Assembly (NCBI GenBank): GCA_024196135.1
Contig: JAMQCK010000024.1
Coordinates: forward strand, 1-64,000
Length of the DNA: 64,000 bases
Direction of reading: 5' to 3'
From: Pleurotus ostreatus/Saccharomyces cerevisiae fusant
Lineage: Eukaryota; Opisthokonta
Both the position numbers and the translations under genes were made by a program. Positions within the stretch are counted from its first letter, which is position 1. The number at the start of each line of letters is the position of its first letter. Positions 33,811-45,565 of the stretch are shown here, in pieces. Under the pieces are notes generated by a model. The model made no database searches, had not been told where the DNA came from, and saw only the letters and a list, made by a program, of their open reading frames with translations.

Positions 33811-34780
33811 AGCTAGATTCTCTCCCAACCACGCACATATTCCCACTCACGCCACGCCCTCCCTCACGTCCCATAACGCCACACTCACACCACATCCCAC
33901 TGCTCGTCACTCATTCATACCTGCATGGCCCGACGTCACGCATGGATTCTGCATATCTCACTCCTGCGTCCCTGCATCTCTCGCTCACGTCGCATTGCTT
34001 TGTACACTATCCCCCTTCTTCCCTCGTGCACTGTCCGTTTCCCCGCCACACAGTTTCCCTCCCCCTCACACGATTTCGGATCGCTCTGCTTACATGTACT
34101 ATAGCCAGCCACACTCATTACCTTACAGCTTCAGCCTACTCACCGATACGCTACGAGGCTCCACGGAGCGTATGTAGATATGGTGCTCCGCGATATAATC
34201 AATCCTTGGTCATTATATTTGTGCTGTCAGAACAGGACCGAGGTCGAAGGTTGTCGACGAGGACGAGGTGAGAAGTTCATGAATAGACCCTTTCGAAGCT
34301 GGTCATTGCGTCTTGCGCAGATGAGTGTGTAGCATGTTTTGCAAGTCACGCCCTAACAGAGGCGAGGGAGTACAGGGATCCGGAGACGGGGTGTATAAGA
34401 AGTTTACAAATACAACATAAATCCTCGAGAGTATCTGGCGTTACAACAACAGAGGGGTAGTGCACCGTATGTACAATGAATGCGGGTCCGCAGCTTACAA
34501 TATAATTTACCAATGAAGCTGCGCGGTGGCTGGAACGAAGGTGTATTGGGTGGAGACCAGGGTGTGGTTCGTGATGGTACGCGCAAGATTCCTCGTAAAG
34601 GCACGAAAGAATCTTCATAAAGGTATGCAAGAATCTGAGGAAGTCAAGCGTAGTGGGTGAGGAAATCAGGCATAGTGCGTGGTATGAATTTTTGAAGAGC
34701 ACCTCGTATGGGTGCTGTGGCGTATGGCGATGCGCAACATAGAACAAAAGATCCAATAGGTGGATGCGCCACCACCTGTC
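33811..34780. other. Convergent 3' intergenic region
   Basis: Nearly 1 kb between two genes that end toward each other. Short frames on both strands lack support. Confidence 0.5.
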
Positions 34781-36637
34781 TTAGCACCCGCGCAAAACCG
34801 CCGCCGCCCGGTTCGCGTGTCGTTTGCTCACCTGCGACGCCCGTCAGACACAGGAAACCCCGACGCAAGATTCGTCCCGACTCACCAAAAGGTTAGCCGT
34901 ATGGCTGGTCGACGAATACATATGGTTGATGCCGTGCTCCTCCAGGATGCGCGAGTAGCGATTGATGATGCCGTGTTTGTCTGCATTCCCCGGTCAGCAT
35001 CGATCCCCGAAGAGCAGGTGCGAGGGGAAAGCAGGGAGACTGCGATGGTGGCGGCAGCCAAGGAAGCCATCGTACCGGATCAAGGGAATCGAATCACTGA
35101 CCTAGGCCGAATCGACGGAGATCGATCTGGAGGCATTTTAGGCAGGCGCTGTCGTCTGCGTCACTGTCCTCGTCGGGGACGGGCTGGCCCGCTGCGCGCG
35201 CGTCGGCTGCGTCGAGCTCGCCGCCGCAGAGCACCATGTGCCGCTCTGCGGGTGGGAAGAGGGCGGCGAGGATGTCGCTGCCGGCGGTGAGGGATGATCC
35301 TTCCGGGGAGCGCGTGAACGAGAAGAATGATACGGTTGAGCGCTTGGAAGAGGATGGGAACGGCGTTGCCCGAGGTGTATCGGCGTTGAGGCTCGTTAAG
35401 GGCGTGAGGGAGGACACCACATGTTTTGACGCAGAGGTCAAGTGGGAGGGCTCGCGTGTGGAGGTCAAGTCCGTGGAAGACCGTGACGCAGAGGCTGATG
35501 TGGCGGAGGAGGAAGATGACGAGTGCTCGCCCCCTGGTGAGTGGGAGAAGTACCCATCTTCGTCTGACGAAGAGCTTGAATCATCGGATGGAGCGCTGTG
35601 GCTGCTAGAGAAGAACGGGTCTGCGTCCTCGAATAGCGGTGTCGACGGTGTGAGCGGACGGTCCTGTGGGTGGGGTGTCGCGGCGCTGTCCTGAGAGGGT
35701 AACTGAATGAGATCCGGGAATGCAACGAGTTTGATGATTTTGAGGGCCCAGCTCTCGACCTCGAAGTCGACAAGGCCGATACAGGTGAGATCCTCGCCGA
35801 GCACCTTCACGTCGCCGTTGACAGGTGAGTGTGACTTGCGAGAACTTTCGTGATCGTTGTCCATGCTCGACGATCGTGATGGCGCAGTAGAGGTGCCGTC
35901 GACGTTACTTCTCGTGCGCGTCAGGACGGCACCGGTACTATGCTTGTCGGCAGCATGGGCGTCGTCGAGGGAGGGTGATGTGATGGGGGATAGCATAGGT
36001 GACTCGGGAGGGCAGGTGGAGTAGAGATCGAAGCCGGCGACACTGAAGAGGTTCATGACCTCTGCTAGCCGCGACTCTTTCACCTGACGCGAAGTCAGCC
36101 GGAATTCGGGGACCGCAGCGGTATGCGACTCACGATGATGAAGTCGCTCATGTACGACGACTGGTATAGGATGGAAATGCCCGCAGCAGCAATGGGGGCA
36201 GAGAGCTCATTGACTCGCGCGCCAGAGTTGTCTGACAGGTTTTGCATGAGCGTCGATCGTTCAGGGGCATACAGCGGACGGAACTCACCAAGCTGGTCAC
36301 TGTGCGAGTCGATCTGTAGGACGTTCCACCTGTCGATGGAGATCTCCACGAGATCCTGTGGCTGGAGAGCGCGTTTGCGGCTCGATCCAGAGCCTGAGCC
36401 TGAGCGTTGGCGCCGCTGGCGGTCGTGGCGCGCAAGCGGCTCGAAGTCCTTGAGCATGTTCCCCTCCGCGAAAAGGGAGAGCTCGATCTCATTGCATGTG
36501 ATGTTGAGGAAGGTGGGGTTAGGGTGGAGGATCTGGCGCAGGACCGGATGCGAGAGCTGAGAGAGGCGCGAGCGGGGTATGCGAACGAGGGAGAGGGCGA
36601 TGGGGAGGAGCGAGATGGTGAACTGTGACTCGGACAT
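34781..36637 (-). CDS. CASTOR-like ACT-domain protein
   Basis: Exons 36637-36134, 36083-35102, 34980-34886 and 34831-34781 encode 543 residues. The N-terminal 170 residues resemble the first ACT domain of vertebrate CASTOR arginine sensors: IALSLVRIPRSRLSQLSHPV, FLNITCNEIELSLFAE, then ISILYQSSYMSDFIIVKES. The C-terminal 50 residues supply the second ACT half: DKHGIINRYSRILEEHGINH, then TANLLVSKRHANRAAAVL. Between them lies a 250-residue serine/aspartate-rich insert absent from animal CASTOR. In animals CASTOR1 binds arginine and restrains GATOR2-mTORC1. Whether the fungal protein binds an amino acid is unknown. The last two exons are needed to complete the second ACT domain. Confidence 0.75.
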
Positions 36638-37836
36638 TGCGCGTGCACGGAAGGAGAGATGGACGGGGGGATCTCTCCCTGGTGCTTCAAGGGTAGCGCA
36701 GAGCCTGGGAGCTTTGTAGGCTGGCGCTGGGATGGAGGTAGAAGGCAAGGGCGAGAGATCCTTGAGCCAGGCCCCTTCTGCATTTAGCCAATTGGAAATC
36801 GGACCGGGTCCCCGTAGGCCGTAGCGCATTCGTGAGCGTCGGGATCCCGCTCAACGTTCCTGGCCTTTGGCTCTCCGAACGTGACTCGGTTGGTGTGCAG
36901 AGCCGATCCCGGTGGCTCAGCGTACGTCCTGCCGTCGCACTATGCGTGAACGGGCCCACCATCTCTGCAAGCGTGCGCATGTTCGAGGGGGGTCATGGGA
37001 GCAGCGTGGGGATGGTGTGCTTCTGGCGCACAATGGATGGCCTGGCGCAGTGGTCAGCGGATGTCATGGCGCGTCGCGGGACACACGCCGGGCGATGGTG
37101 GCGAGCTCGCGCTGATTGCCGGCCGCGCAGCTTTCGCATGACCCCGTTTGGTAATCAATTGGTTGAACTTCTTCGAGAAGAACAGCAGCACGTTCGACTT
37201 CAGTCTGGCACTTCATGCTCTCGTAAGAGGACCTCAGACAACCACGACCCTAGTCGAGATAAGTGCTAACGCGAGGGAAGCGGAGACGAAGAATGCCCGT
37301 ATAGAATCCGGAGCGGACTACCGTAAGCCCTTCGAGATGAATGCCTTCTGATGATTAGCTTGACAGAGCTATACAGATCATCCTACCTCAGCCTTGCACG
37401 TACGTTTGTCCCCACTGGCCGACGGCGGATGACACTGTCCAGTGATCGTCGGTTCTTCACGTCCCCTTACATCGGCCAGTGGTACTTTATTGTCAAGGGA
37501 AAAGGGCCACAACTGTACCCCTCGACCTTTCTCACGTACCATTACATTCATTCGTGTGTACCCCAAGATCTTCGCATCTTGTTCAGTGGCCGTTGCATTG
37601 CATCATCACTCATCCAACTCACTCGTTCATATCCCATAATAACTGGATTTAGCGTGTACATTGCAGGGAGAAGAACGAAGGTAGCATGTACTACAGAGCA
37701 CCTAGGCTGACGGTGGATGACAACATACAACACGGGGAAGCACCGGATAGCCATACAACAACGCGCGATAGGAAGGATACATACCGTGTACATCCAATAA
37801 ATACGACTTTACGTGTCCGTGCAACCACTGCTGCTT
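36638..37836. other. Intergenic, no gene recognised
   Basis: About 1.2 kb between two minus-strand genes. Several open frames (for example 36832-37269) have no domain, start context or splice pattern that I can support. Confidence 0.5.
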
Positions 37837-39139
37837 CTACCTATTAGGGAGCACCTTCATCCACTGACGGTTACGCGCCGCCAATGCCCGCTTCACTTCA
37901 ACTTCCTCGCTGGGCGGCACCCAGTCCCGCACACCCGCTGACGTTCTGGGGTCGCGCGTCGACAGGCGCGCTTCAGCCGTCCTGCCTGCGCACCCCGCGC
38001 TGGCCCCCATTCCGAGCGTCGCGTACGACACGTAGCGGACTAGAGCCAGGCGATGCCGTACGCGCCTGCGTCCCTTTCCTCGCCTTTAGCGGGGGAGACG
38101 AGGATATGGGGCGGCGGCGGAGATTGTAGCGCCTGGGAGACAGCTGCTTCGCTGGGCGCGAGCGCCGCGTAGCGGGTCCGGGAGGGGCGGCAGTAGGAGG
38201 GGGGTAAGACGAGCTCATTTCAGGCGGGGCGGTGTCGCTGGGAACCACGTCCACGTCCATCGAGTCATCGTCCATGTTCGAATCGGCCACAAGTTCTGAG
38301 TCATCACGTTGGGTGCTCGGTCCCGCAAAATTATTGCTTCCGCTCGCAGCGCCTGGAGATGAACGTGTAGACGGGCAGGCGTCGTCGGCAAACGGTGGCA
38401 CGCTTGCAAACTCGTAGAACAGCTGGGACTGTTCGCTAAGAGCTTGCGAGTCCAGAGGCTGAGATATTGCCGCCAGAGATGCGCTTTGCACGTATGTTAG
38501 GTGGTTGCCAGAAAGCGAGGTCGGTGGCGGCGAAGGGGACGCTCTCGGTGTAGGCACCCAAGGCGACGGAGACCTTGAGAGCGCTCGTGCAGGTGAGGTC
38601 GATCCACCAACCACACCATACGTTTGCGGCGGAGTCACCTCGCGCAGAAAATTACCTTGCGACTGCGATGAGATTTCATCGATAGCCGGCTCCGTGTCCT
38701 CCCTTTGGAGGCGAGATCTCTTCGACTGGGGCTTGCTGGTGGGCTCGTTCTTGGCCTCTGCGCTCGAGCGCTTCATCGGCTCGGTGTGAGGGTCGGGCTG
38801 GAATTGTTTGCGAAGTACTGGGTGATTCGCCGGCAGACGCGGAGCGTTTGCGACGATTGGTGGGACCCCGGTGGCAAAGGCGAAATCGCGCACTTTGACG
38901 CCGCATTGTGCCAGCTCGTCGAGAGTGAGCTGACCGCGCGTGGCAGCAGACGCAGTGTCGGGTAGCGCGCCGTATAGTTCTTGGAAGAAATTGCTGGGTG
39001 TCCGCTTTAACGATGATGGGCCCTGCATTAACTGTCAGTTCTGACACGGGGGCGACGATGGTGACGAGTAACTCACAGCTTGGACGGACGTAGAGGCTCG
39101 GTTGTCAGAGGGGGCGCCGTCCTCGAAGGGGGAGCTCAT
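37837..39139 (-). CDS. Ser/Pro-rich hypothetical protein
   Basis: Exon 1 is 39139-39077 (MSSPFEDGAPSDNRASTSVQ). After a GTGAGT...AATGCAG intron, exon 2 starts at 39022 and the frame closes at 37973, giving 370 residues. Another minus-strand frame, ending at 37837, reads VRDWVPPSEEVEVKRALAAR and NRQWMKVLPNR. It looks like a conserved C-terminus, and an intron with its donor near 38030-38060 would join it, so I extend the gene to 37837. A short folded part (TPSNFFQELYGALPD) is followed by long disordered sequence with basic clusters (KPQSKRSRLQ, RRYNLRRRP) that suggest a nuclear protein. Family not recognised. Confidence 0.55.
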
Positions 39140-39741
39140 GGTTCTCGTTCGTTGGAGGGTTCGGCTCATGAAAGCGATGCTGATCTTGTGGCAAGTGGGG
39201 CTTCGTAGGGTGTCGCGATGGGGGGAGAAAGCAAGAGGGGAGAAGGGGGATTGCGGCAATATATACAGCACTGGCTGAGGGGGCGAGGCGAACACGGAGT
39301 GTGGCGCAGGCTAACAGGAGATGACGGGAGATGGTTGAAAGCAGTTGTAGGCTCCGAGACTTCGACTCATCAACGGAACGGAGCCACGTGGCTGACATCA
39401 ACAAACCCGCGGGCCAATCACGGGCCGCGTGCCGTGATACTTCTCGGTTGGCGCACGTGGCTGCCCGCCGGTACGCGTCCGCCGCTCTTGCCGGGCGATT
39501 TGGACATTGGACGACCAGCTGACAGACGGGGACGAGCACCTGAATATGTGAGTGTCGGTTTCTATCTCCGTATCTTTGAATGCTCACCAGGACGACGCGC
39601 AAGACACCCCAGCACACCTCTGCGTCGCTGCACAGACCCGCTCCTTGTCCCGTTATCGCCAGGTGACTTCGCGACCTCCGGTGCGTGGCAGGCATCGTAC
39701 AGCGAACGAGTGCTGAGTGTCTCCCGTGTAGTCATCCGCTT
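39140..39741. promoter_or_regulatory. Divergent promoter region
   Basis: About 600 bases shared by the gene at 37837-39139 and the PP2C gene. A TATATAT at about 39254-39262 lies roughly 115 bases upstream of the left gene's ATG. No gene lies between. Confidence 0.45.
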
Positions 39742-41466
39742 ATGCTCTCGCGCGCCTGGAAGCCGGCCTTGGCAGCGGCTGCGGTTGGCGTGCCGTCGTA
39801 CTATGCGTACAAGCACTACGGCCGAAACGACACATTCGAGATCGTGGTGAGAGTCACTGGCGCCGACGGTAAACCCGAGCGCCAGAAGATGGTCCTCCCC
39901 CTCCAATCCATGGCGCAGATCAACGCGCGGCTGCACGAGCACGAGACGTCAAAGACTTGGCACCGTCCTGGCGTAGTCTGGAAGTCAACCACCTCCTTCC
40001 TCCCGAGCAATGATCCCATCGAGGACGCGAACGCGGCGCAGATTGTGCAGAAGAGCGCAGGCGAACTCGGCGACTACGTCTTCTACGCGGTTATGGACGG
40101 ACACGGCGGCAGCAACACCTCGAAGCTCCTCTCGCACGTCCTCATACCCACTGTTGCGCGCGAGCTGGCGTCCTTGACACAGCCCGAGGAATCAGCAGGC
40201 CTGGGGAAGCGCGTTGCATCGCTGATCTGGTCAAAGCCGAAACTCGAGACCGACCCTTTGAGCATCTCAAAGGCCATTCAGAACGCGTTTACTCGGCTCG
40301 ACGATGAGATCCTGAAGATGCCCGTGCAATACCTCGCCTCCGCCATGGACGCCAATTCTCGCGACAAGGATTTGATCCCTGACCTTCGTGAAGACCAGGT
40401 CGCGTTGCTTGCGCTGAAGACGGCCGTGTCGGGTACAGTGGAAGTTCATGTACTATGTACACAATGTATTCACAATTCATCTAGGCAGTTGCGCTCTTCT
40501 GACCCTGCTCGATACGGATAAGAGGGACTTGTACGTCGCCTGTGTCGGCGACAGCCGTGCTGTCGCCGGCGTTAAGGAGGCAGACTCTTGGGGTGTGGAC
40601 GTGTTGACTCAAGACCAGACCGGGAGGAATCCTGATGAGGTTGCAAGGTCCGTTTGCCTGTCTCGTCGTACGTCTGAGTCTAACGCGAAGGTGGCTACCC
40701 AGAATCAAGTCGGAACACCCTGCGGAGGAGGCAGACAACCTCGTCCGAAACGGTCGTATATTCGGTGGCTTGGAGCCCTCCCGGGCGTTCGGTGACGCGA
40801 AGTACAAGTGGCCCAGACAAGTGCAGCATATGTGCGTGTCCCATGTTGATCCCTGCTCTTCTCATTATTGACCCTCACCAGCCTCTCGGACACCATCGCC
40901 CCCGTTGGCACTCGTCCTCACATGTTGAACCTCCTCGAGACCCCGCCATACGTGATTGCCCGGCCTGCCATCACCCATCGCAAGCTTGCATTACCTGCGG
41001 ACCCTCAAACTGGCAAGGAGATGAAGTTCGTCGTGATGGCTACGGATGGTCTTTGGGATCAGCTGAGGTACTTCAGATCCCCTTCACATATTCCACCGAT
41101 TACCGTCCTAACACAGTACCCAGCTCGGAAGAAGTCGTCAGCCTCGTAGCTGGTCACTTTGCCGGCCTCAAGGGCGCAATCCCAAAAGCCGATCTCGAGC
41201 AGCGCATCCCGACAACCACGTCCAGCCCGACTGTCGAGGGCAAGGTCAAAACGCGCCGCACGTCGGAGGGCACCTGGGCGTTTACCGACGACAACGTCAG
41301 CACGCACCTGATTCGCAATGCTTTCGGCGGCGCGGACGAGGACAAGCTGAGGCATATTCTGAGCATCCCTGCCCCCCATTCGCGCAGGTATCGCGACGAC
41401 ATCACGGTCACGGTGGTGTGGTGGGAGGGTGAGGAAGAGGCGCAACAGGTTAAGGCGAAGCTGTAA
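39742..41466 (+). CDS. PP2C-type protein phosphatase, probably mitochondrial
   Basis: Exons 39742-40432, 40485-40647, 40703-40831, 40882-41067 and 41124-41466 encode 503 residues. The N-terminus MLSRAWKPALAAAAVGVPSY is basic and hydrophobic, as in yeast Ptc5 and pyruvate dehydrogenase phosphatases. Metal-binding PP2C motifs are in order: VMDGHGG near residue 119, CVGDSRAVAG near 250, GGLEPSRAFGD, MATDGLWD near 380, and RDDITVTVV near the end. The enzyme should remove phosphate from Ser/Thr with Mn/Mg. Action on pyruvate dehydrogenase is inferred from similarity to Ptc5. Confidence 0.88.
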
Positions 41467-41730
41467 TGTGGTAGAGGACGGTGGTATATCTATATCATGG
41501 TATAGTGACACACAGCGCTCTGTCTGAGGCTCAGGCTGCTAAGGGATAAACTGAACTGGGATCGGCTCGCGTTGAGCGCCACCGACGTCTCGCCTCTGTA
41601 CGTTGTTCTGTTCTGGGTAGCATGTGGCGTGAGAAAGCGTGCATCATCGCCGCGATCTTGACTTGTCCGCGTCGCCTCGCACTGTCAGCGCGCTCTCACA
41701 CTGTACTCTGCGTTCCTGCTTGTCTTCATC

Positions 41731-43182
41731 ATGGAGGCCCTCCCCGTTGAATTGATAGCCGACATTATGGGCGAACTTGACCTCCCCTCCCTCATCGTCA
41801 TGTCCCAGCTCTCGTCCAGATGTCTATCCATAGCCTCCGATCGTCAACTTAACCCCTGGCGGCGACCCATCCTACGCGCGCTGCGTGCATCTGGCTATGA
41901 GGACGACCTGAGGAATCTATCTGTGCGACAATGTGTACCTCGACAGAACTGGATTGAGATCCTCAGCCTTGCCTCGCCCTCGTTCCTGCTCTTCGAGGCG
42001 AATCTGCCAAAGCTTAGCGCCGACGACTGGGAGGAGTGTTTCCGACGACGATTCTTGCCGAGTTGGACGAAGTGGAAGAAGGAGACGTCGTGGAGGCACG
42101 CGTTCATGAAGTGCGCTGGCTAGATACGCCTTCGAGACGGTTTACTAAAGCAAGTTAACTTCAGGATGCTGTTCCGAGTATATCACCGTTCGACATCTTC
42201 GTGTACCGTTGACGAGAATTGGACGAAGTGCGTAGCATGACAAGCGCCGCTCCATACCTCTCATACATTTCCCCAGATTCATAACACTGAACAGGAATGG
42301 TTCAGCGAACCTGTTAGAACATGCTTCGAGGGCATTTAACCCTCGAATGTCGTTTGATGAGATGAAGTAAGACGCCTCCATATCGACTTGTCTGAACGCT
42401 AACAATGTCCAGGCTTCAATCGAACTTGATGCACCTTGCGACGCGAGTGCGGGTAGGCGCGTCTCCATCGCATCTCATAATACTTCCTTACCCTTGCTCA
42501 GGTTCTCGTCGAACTCGCAGACGTACGGATTGTCGTTCTAGGGTGCCTCAATAAACCGCGCAGCGGGCTTACTGTGAATGTCAACGCTCATGATCTCCTC
42601 CATCCTCCCGGGATTGACTGCAGTGAACCACTGTTACTGCCGAGCATGAAGAGAAATTCGGTCTCGTCTCAATATAGCACGCTGATGTCTGACGACGACC
42701 CCGGGTTCACGGCGCATGCGTTGCAGAGGAGGATGTGGGGTACGTCCGTGTATGCGGCCAGAAGTAGATGTGCTTATTGTGCCATTTCAGGCGTACCGTC
42801 CGATTTCGCCATAATGACACATCCATTGCCTACTACCAATTTCTCCAACTACCCGTTCTTCACCCCAAGTGGGCAGGATAGAAGATGGCAGTCTACGGGC
42901 GGCGTAGAAGAGGATGGCTTGCTCTGGGTGGGGCCGTTGATGTTCGTACTTCTAATTTGTGGCAATAATCTCGTCGACGAGCGCTTATCGTCTAGGATTC
43001 TCGCTCAACTGAAGTGCCCCCAATTTGAGGTCGACGACGGCGACCTAGAAGACCTGGATATCGTCGGCGCACCTGGGCGGCAGCAGTACAGCTCTTTCAC
43101 ATGGGAAGATCTCCTCGCCGTAGCACCGTGGATGGATGAACGAATTACGAAGAAGATTGATGGTGCCGGGCTGGGGCACTGA
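41731..43182 (+). CDS. F-box-like protein
   Basis: Exons 41731-42110, 42165-42227, 42277-42366, 42413-42452, 42502-42739 and 42791-43182 encode 400 residues. The N-terminal 45 residues (MEALPVELIADIMGELDLPS, LIVMSQLSSRCLSIA) fit an F-box, the motif that binds Skp1 in SCF ubiquitin ligases. The rest contains no LRR or WD repeats I can see. The fifth intron (42740-42790) is 51 bases with no stop in frame, so its retention would add 17 residues. Substrate unknown. Confidence 0.75.
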
Positions 43183-43906
43183 TTCCTCTTTCGCGGAGCA
43201 TCGCTTGCCTTGTTTCCTTCCAAGAGACAATTATCGATGGAACAATGGCAATCAGCTGTCGCCATCGCGTACTGCCTTCCGTCCACGTTCGGCATTCAGC
43301 ACCGCGTAAGTCCCCATCACTGCTTCTAGCCGAAAGCAGTCGAGACAAAGTGCATCCCGCCGGCTTCGCCGATAAAAGAAAAGGAACCGGATCAGCCACC
43401 GGAGGCCTGGGTGAAAGGCTCGGATGTCACATGGAATTGAACAAGGCAAGTTATTTCCTTTTCTGGCAACCAAAACATTCAACGCCGCTTTCGATATCAG
43501 TTCTTTTGTTCTTTGTCCGGACGGGCGTAATGTACCCTTGTGCGTGAAGCTCCCTTTATGCCTTTCCCGGGAAGCCGGAGCGGCGATTGGAAACCCTACC
43601 TGCTTCATTGATGACAATAAGCCACCTGTTTTCTTTGTAGGCCGAGCGCTTATAAGGGCGTGTGACGGCTTGACAAGCCATTCTTCCTTCCTTTCATTTC
43701 CCCCGCTTCTCATCTCAGTCCCCGCCTCGAATCCGACGTTGCTGGTCAACGTTGCACGACTGCCCGTCTCACGCTCACGCTTTCACGCCCACCTATCCTA
43801 ATCGACGAACCATGCCTGCTGCTCGCACCACCACTCGCATTCGTGCTACTCGCAATCGCAACCGCTCGCTCGTGCGTCCTTCTTCCTCGTTCCCAGCTTC
43901 GCGCTA
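43183..43906. promoter_or_regulatory. Upstream region of the C2H2 gene with uORF
   Basis: Contains a TATA-like CTTATAAGGG near 43650 and a 32-codon upstream frame, counting its stop, that starts at ATG 43812 and ends at TAA 43905-43907. That stop overlaps the main ATG by one base (TAATG). No other gene is supported in this stretch. Confidence 0.5.
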
Positions 43907-45063
43907 ATGCCCTCTCAGAAGTCGAAGGCATACTCCTGCCCACGTCCGGATTGTCGGAGCGCTTTCATGAGAAAGGCAGATCGGGACAGGCATATGCGGC
44001 AAGTCCACGGCGGTATCAAGTGCGCGACACACATTTGGGGCCCCTTCCACCTGAACTCACATCTTCACCAGGAAGTGGACTTGCGACTGGCCTGGCTGCA
44101 CCATGAAATTTGCCCACGATGGCGCATACAAGAACCACATGAACACCCAGTACGTTGTCGTCAGTCCACATCGTACCCCTCCATTAACAAGCTTGTTTGC
44201 AGCACGGGAGCACAGCCTCATGCCTGCCGGATCTGCGACGTTAGGTTTGGGGACCCATCGTCTCGCTCGCGCCACATGCGGGAGAAGCACTTGCAACCGG
44301 GTGCCTACACCTGCTGCATCTCTGGCTGTACCAAACAGCTCAAGCGCCGTTCGACATTCGTGGACCATTTCAAGAAGTACCACAATATCGAGGAGCCGGA
44401 GGAGAAGTTCGACATCGACTCGATGGCGCCACCGATGCGGACCATGGAGGAGGCGTACATGCTACACAATGGCGTCCCTATGCCCTCTACCTCGTCTGGT
44501 CCCGAGGATGATGAAGAAGTCGTGGCTGTCCCTTGTGCGCCGTCAGGCTGTGAGTCGAGTCTCTACCCCGCTCTGCGCGCTCTTGTCTCATCTCTGCTTC
44601 AGATGATTGTGGTTACTACGAGCAGCCCGACCCTTACGTCGCCTACGTTGAGCCGTACCAGCCCATCCCGCCCTACGACTACGGCTTCTACTACGACGCG
44701 CCCTACCTGCCGCCTCAGCAGCCTTACGGCTACGAGATGTCACCCGCAGGCTCGTGGGACCAGTACGCGTCGTCTTCGTCGTCGTCGTCGCCGGCCTCTT
44801 CCCGCGAGAGCTCGTCCGACCCGTCCTTGTCGGATCAGTCCCCGGGGCCGTTCGCCAACATCAAGCTTCGCCAGGAGTCGCCCGACTTCTTCTGCCCGCC
44901 TGCCCCTCTCGACGCGAGCGAGCCCTTCGTCGATTTCACGACCATCAAGCGCGAGGACAACACCGCCGATCTGCTGGTCAGCGACGGTTACGACGGGTAC
45001 GACGGGTACGGGTACAGCTCGCCCGTCGCCGACTGGGACCTCCAGTTGACCCCCACCGCATGA
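43907..45063 (+). CDS. Four-finger C2H2 zinc-finger protein
   Basis: Exons 43907-44019, 44072-44149, 44203-44549 and 44603-45063 encode 332 residues. Splicing restores four adjacent C2H2 fingers: CPRPDCRSAFMRKADRDRHM (about 11-34), CDWPGCTMKFAHDGAYKNHM (about 41-63), CRICDVRFGDPSSRSRHM and CCISGCTKQLKRRSTFVDHF. A linker (SMAPPMRTMEEAYML) leads to a Tyr/Pro-rich stretch (YVAYVEPYQPIPPYDYGFYY) and an acidic Ser/Asp-rich C-terminus with DGYDGYDGYGY, likely an activation region. Probably a DNA-binding transcription factor. A 32-codon upstream frame overlaps its start codon. Confidence 0.85.
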
Positions 45064-45565
45064 GCTACACACCACTCTTCACGTCTTTTCACGACACCTA
45101 CTATCTTTGATGGACCTTTCGTTGACGACCTACAGTCTCGTATAATCCCCCCTACCGCCTGTTTTAATCTGTAACGACCTACATTGAGGCCTAGCGCCTG
45201 TGTTTCGATACCACCCGGACTATTGTAGCATAGCATTGTTGGCACATGTTGCCATTGTCTCGTCTTCTGTATCCCTCCCGATTGTGTTCAATAAAGTGAC
45301 CTGGCCAGTCTTGAAATGCGCGTGAAGTCGAGAACAATAAGGGACGAGGAGAACAATGGTAAAACGGGGCGCCTTGTTCTCGCTGGTGGCGCGCACATCA
45401 TCTTTACGTAAGGGGTCCATTTGCGGCACGTGCAAAATTGCCGATTGATTGAGCGCGTCCAGTCTTTCTCCCCCCACCTTTGTTGACCGTCTGCCCGTCA
45501 TCCTGCTCCTCGCCCGCCTCTCCCGCATACTTCTCAGCAACGCGCCCGCACATACTGCGCGCAGA
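45064..45565. other. Intergenic, no gene seen
   Basis: About 500 bases carrying the 3' end of the zinc-finger transcript and the promoter of the ubiquitin hydrolase. No TATA box or RNA gene is evident. Confidence 0.5.
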
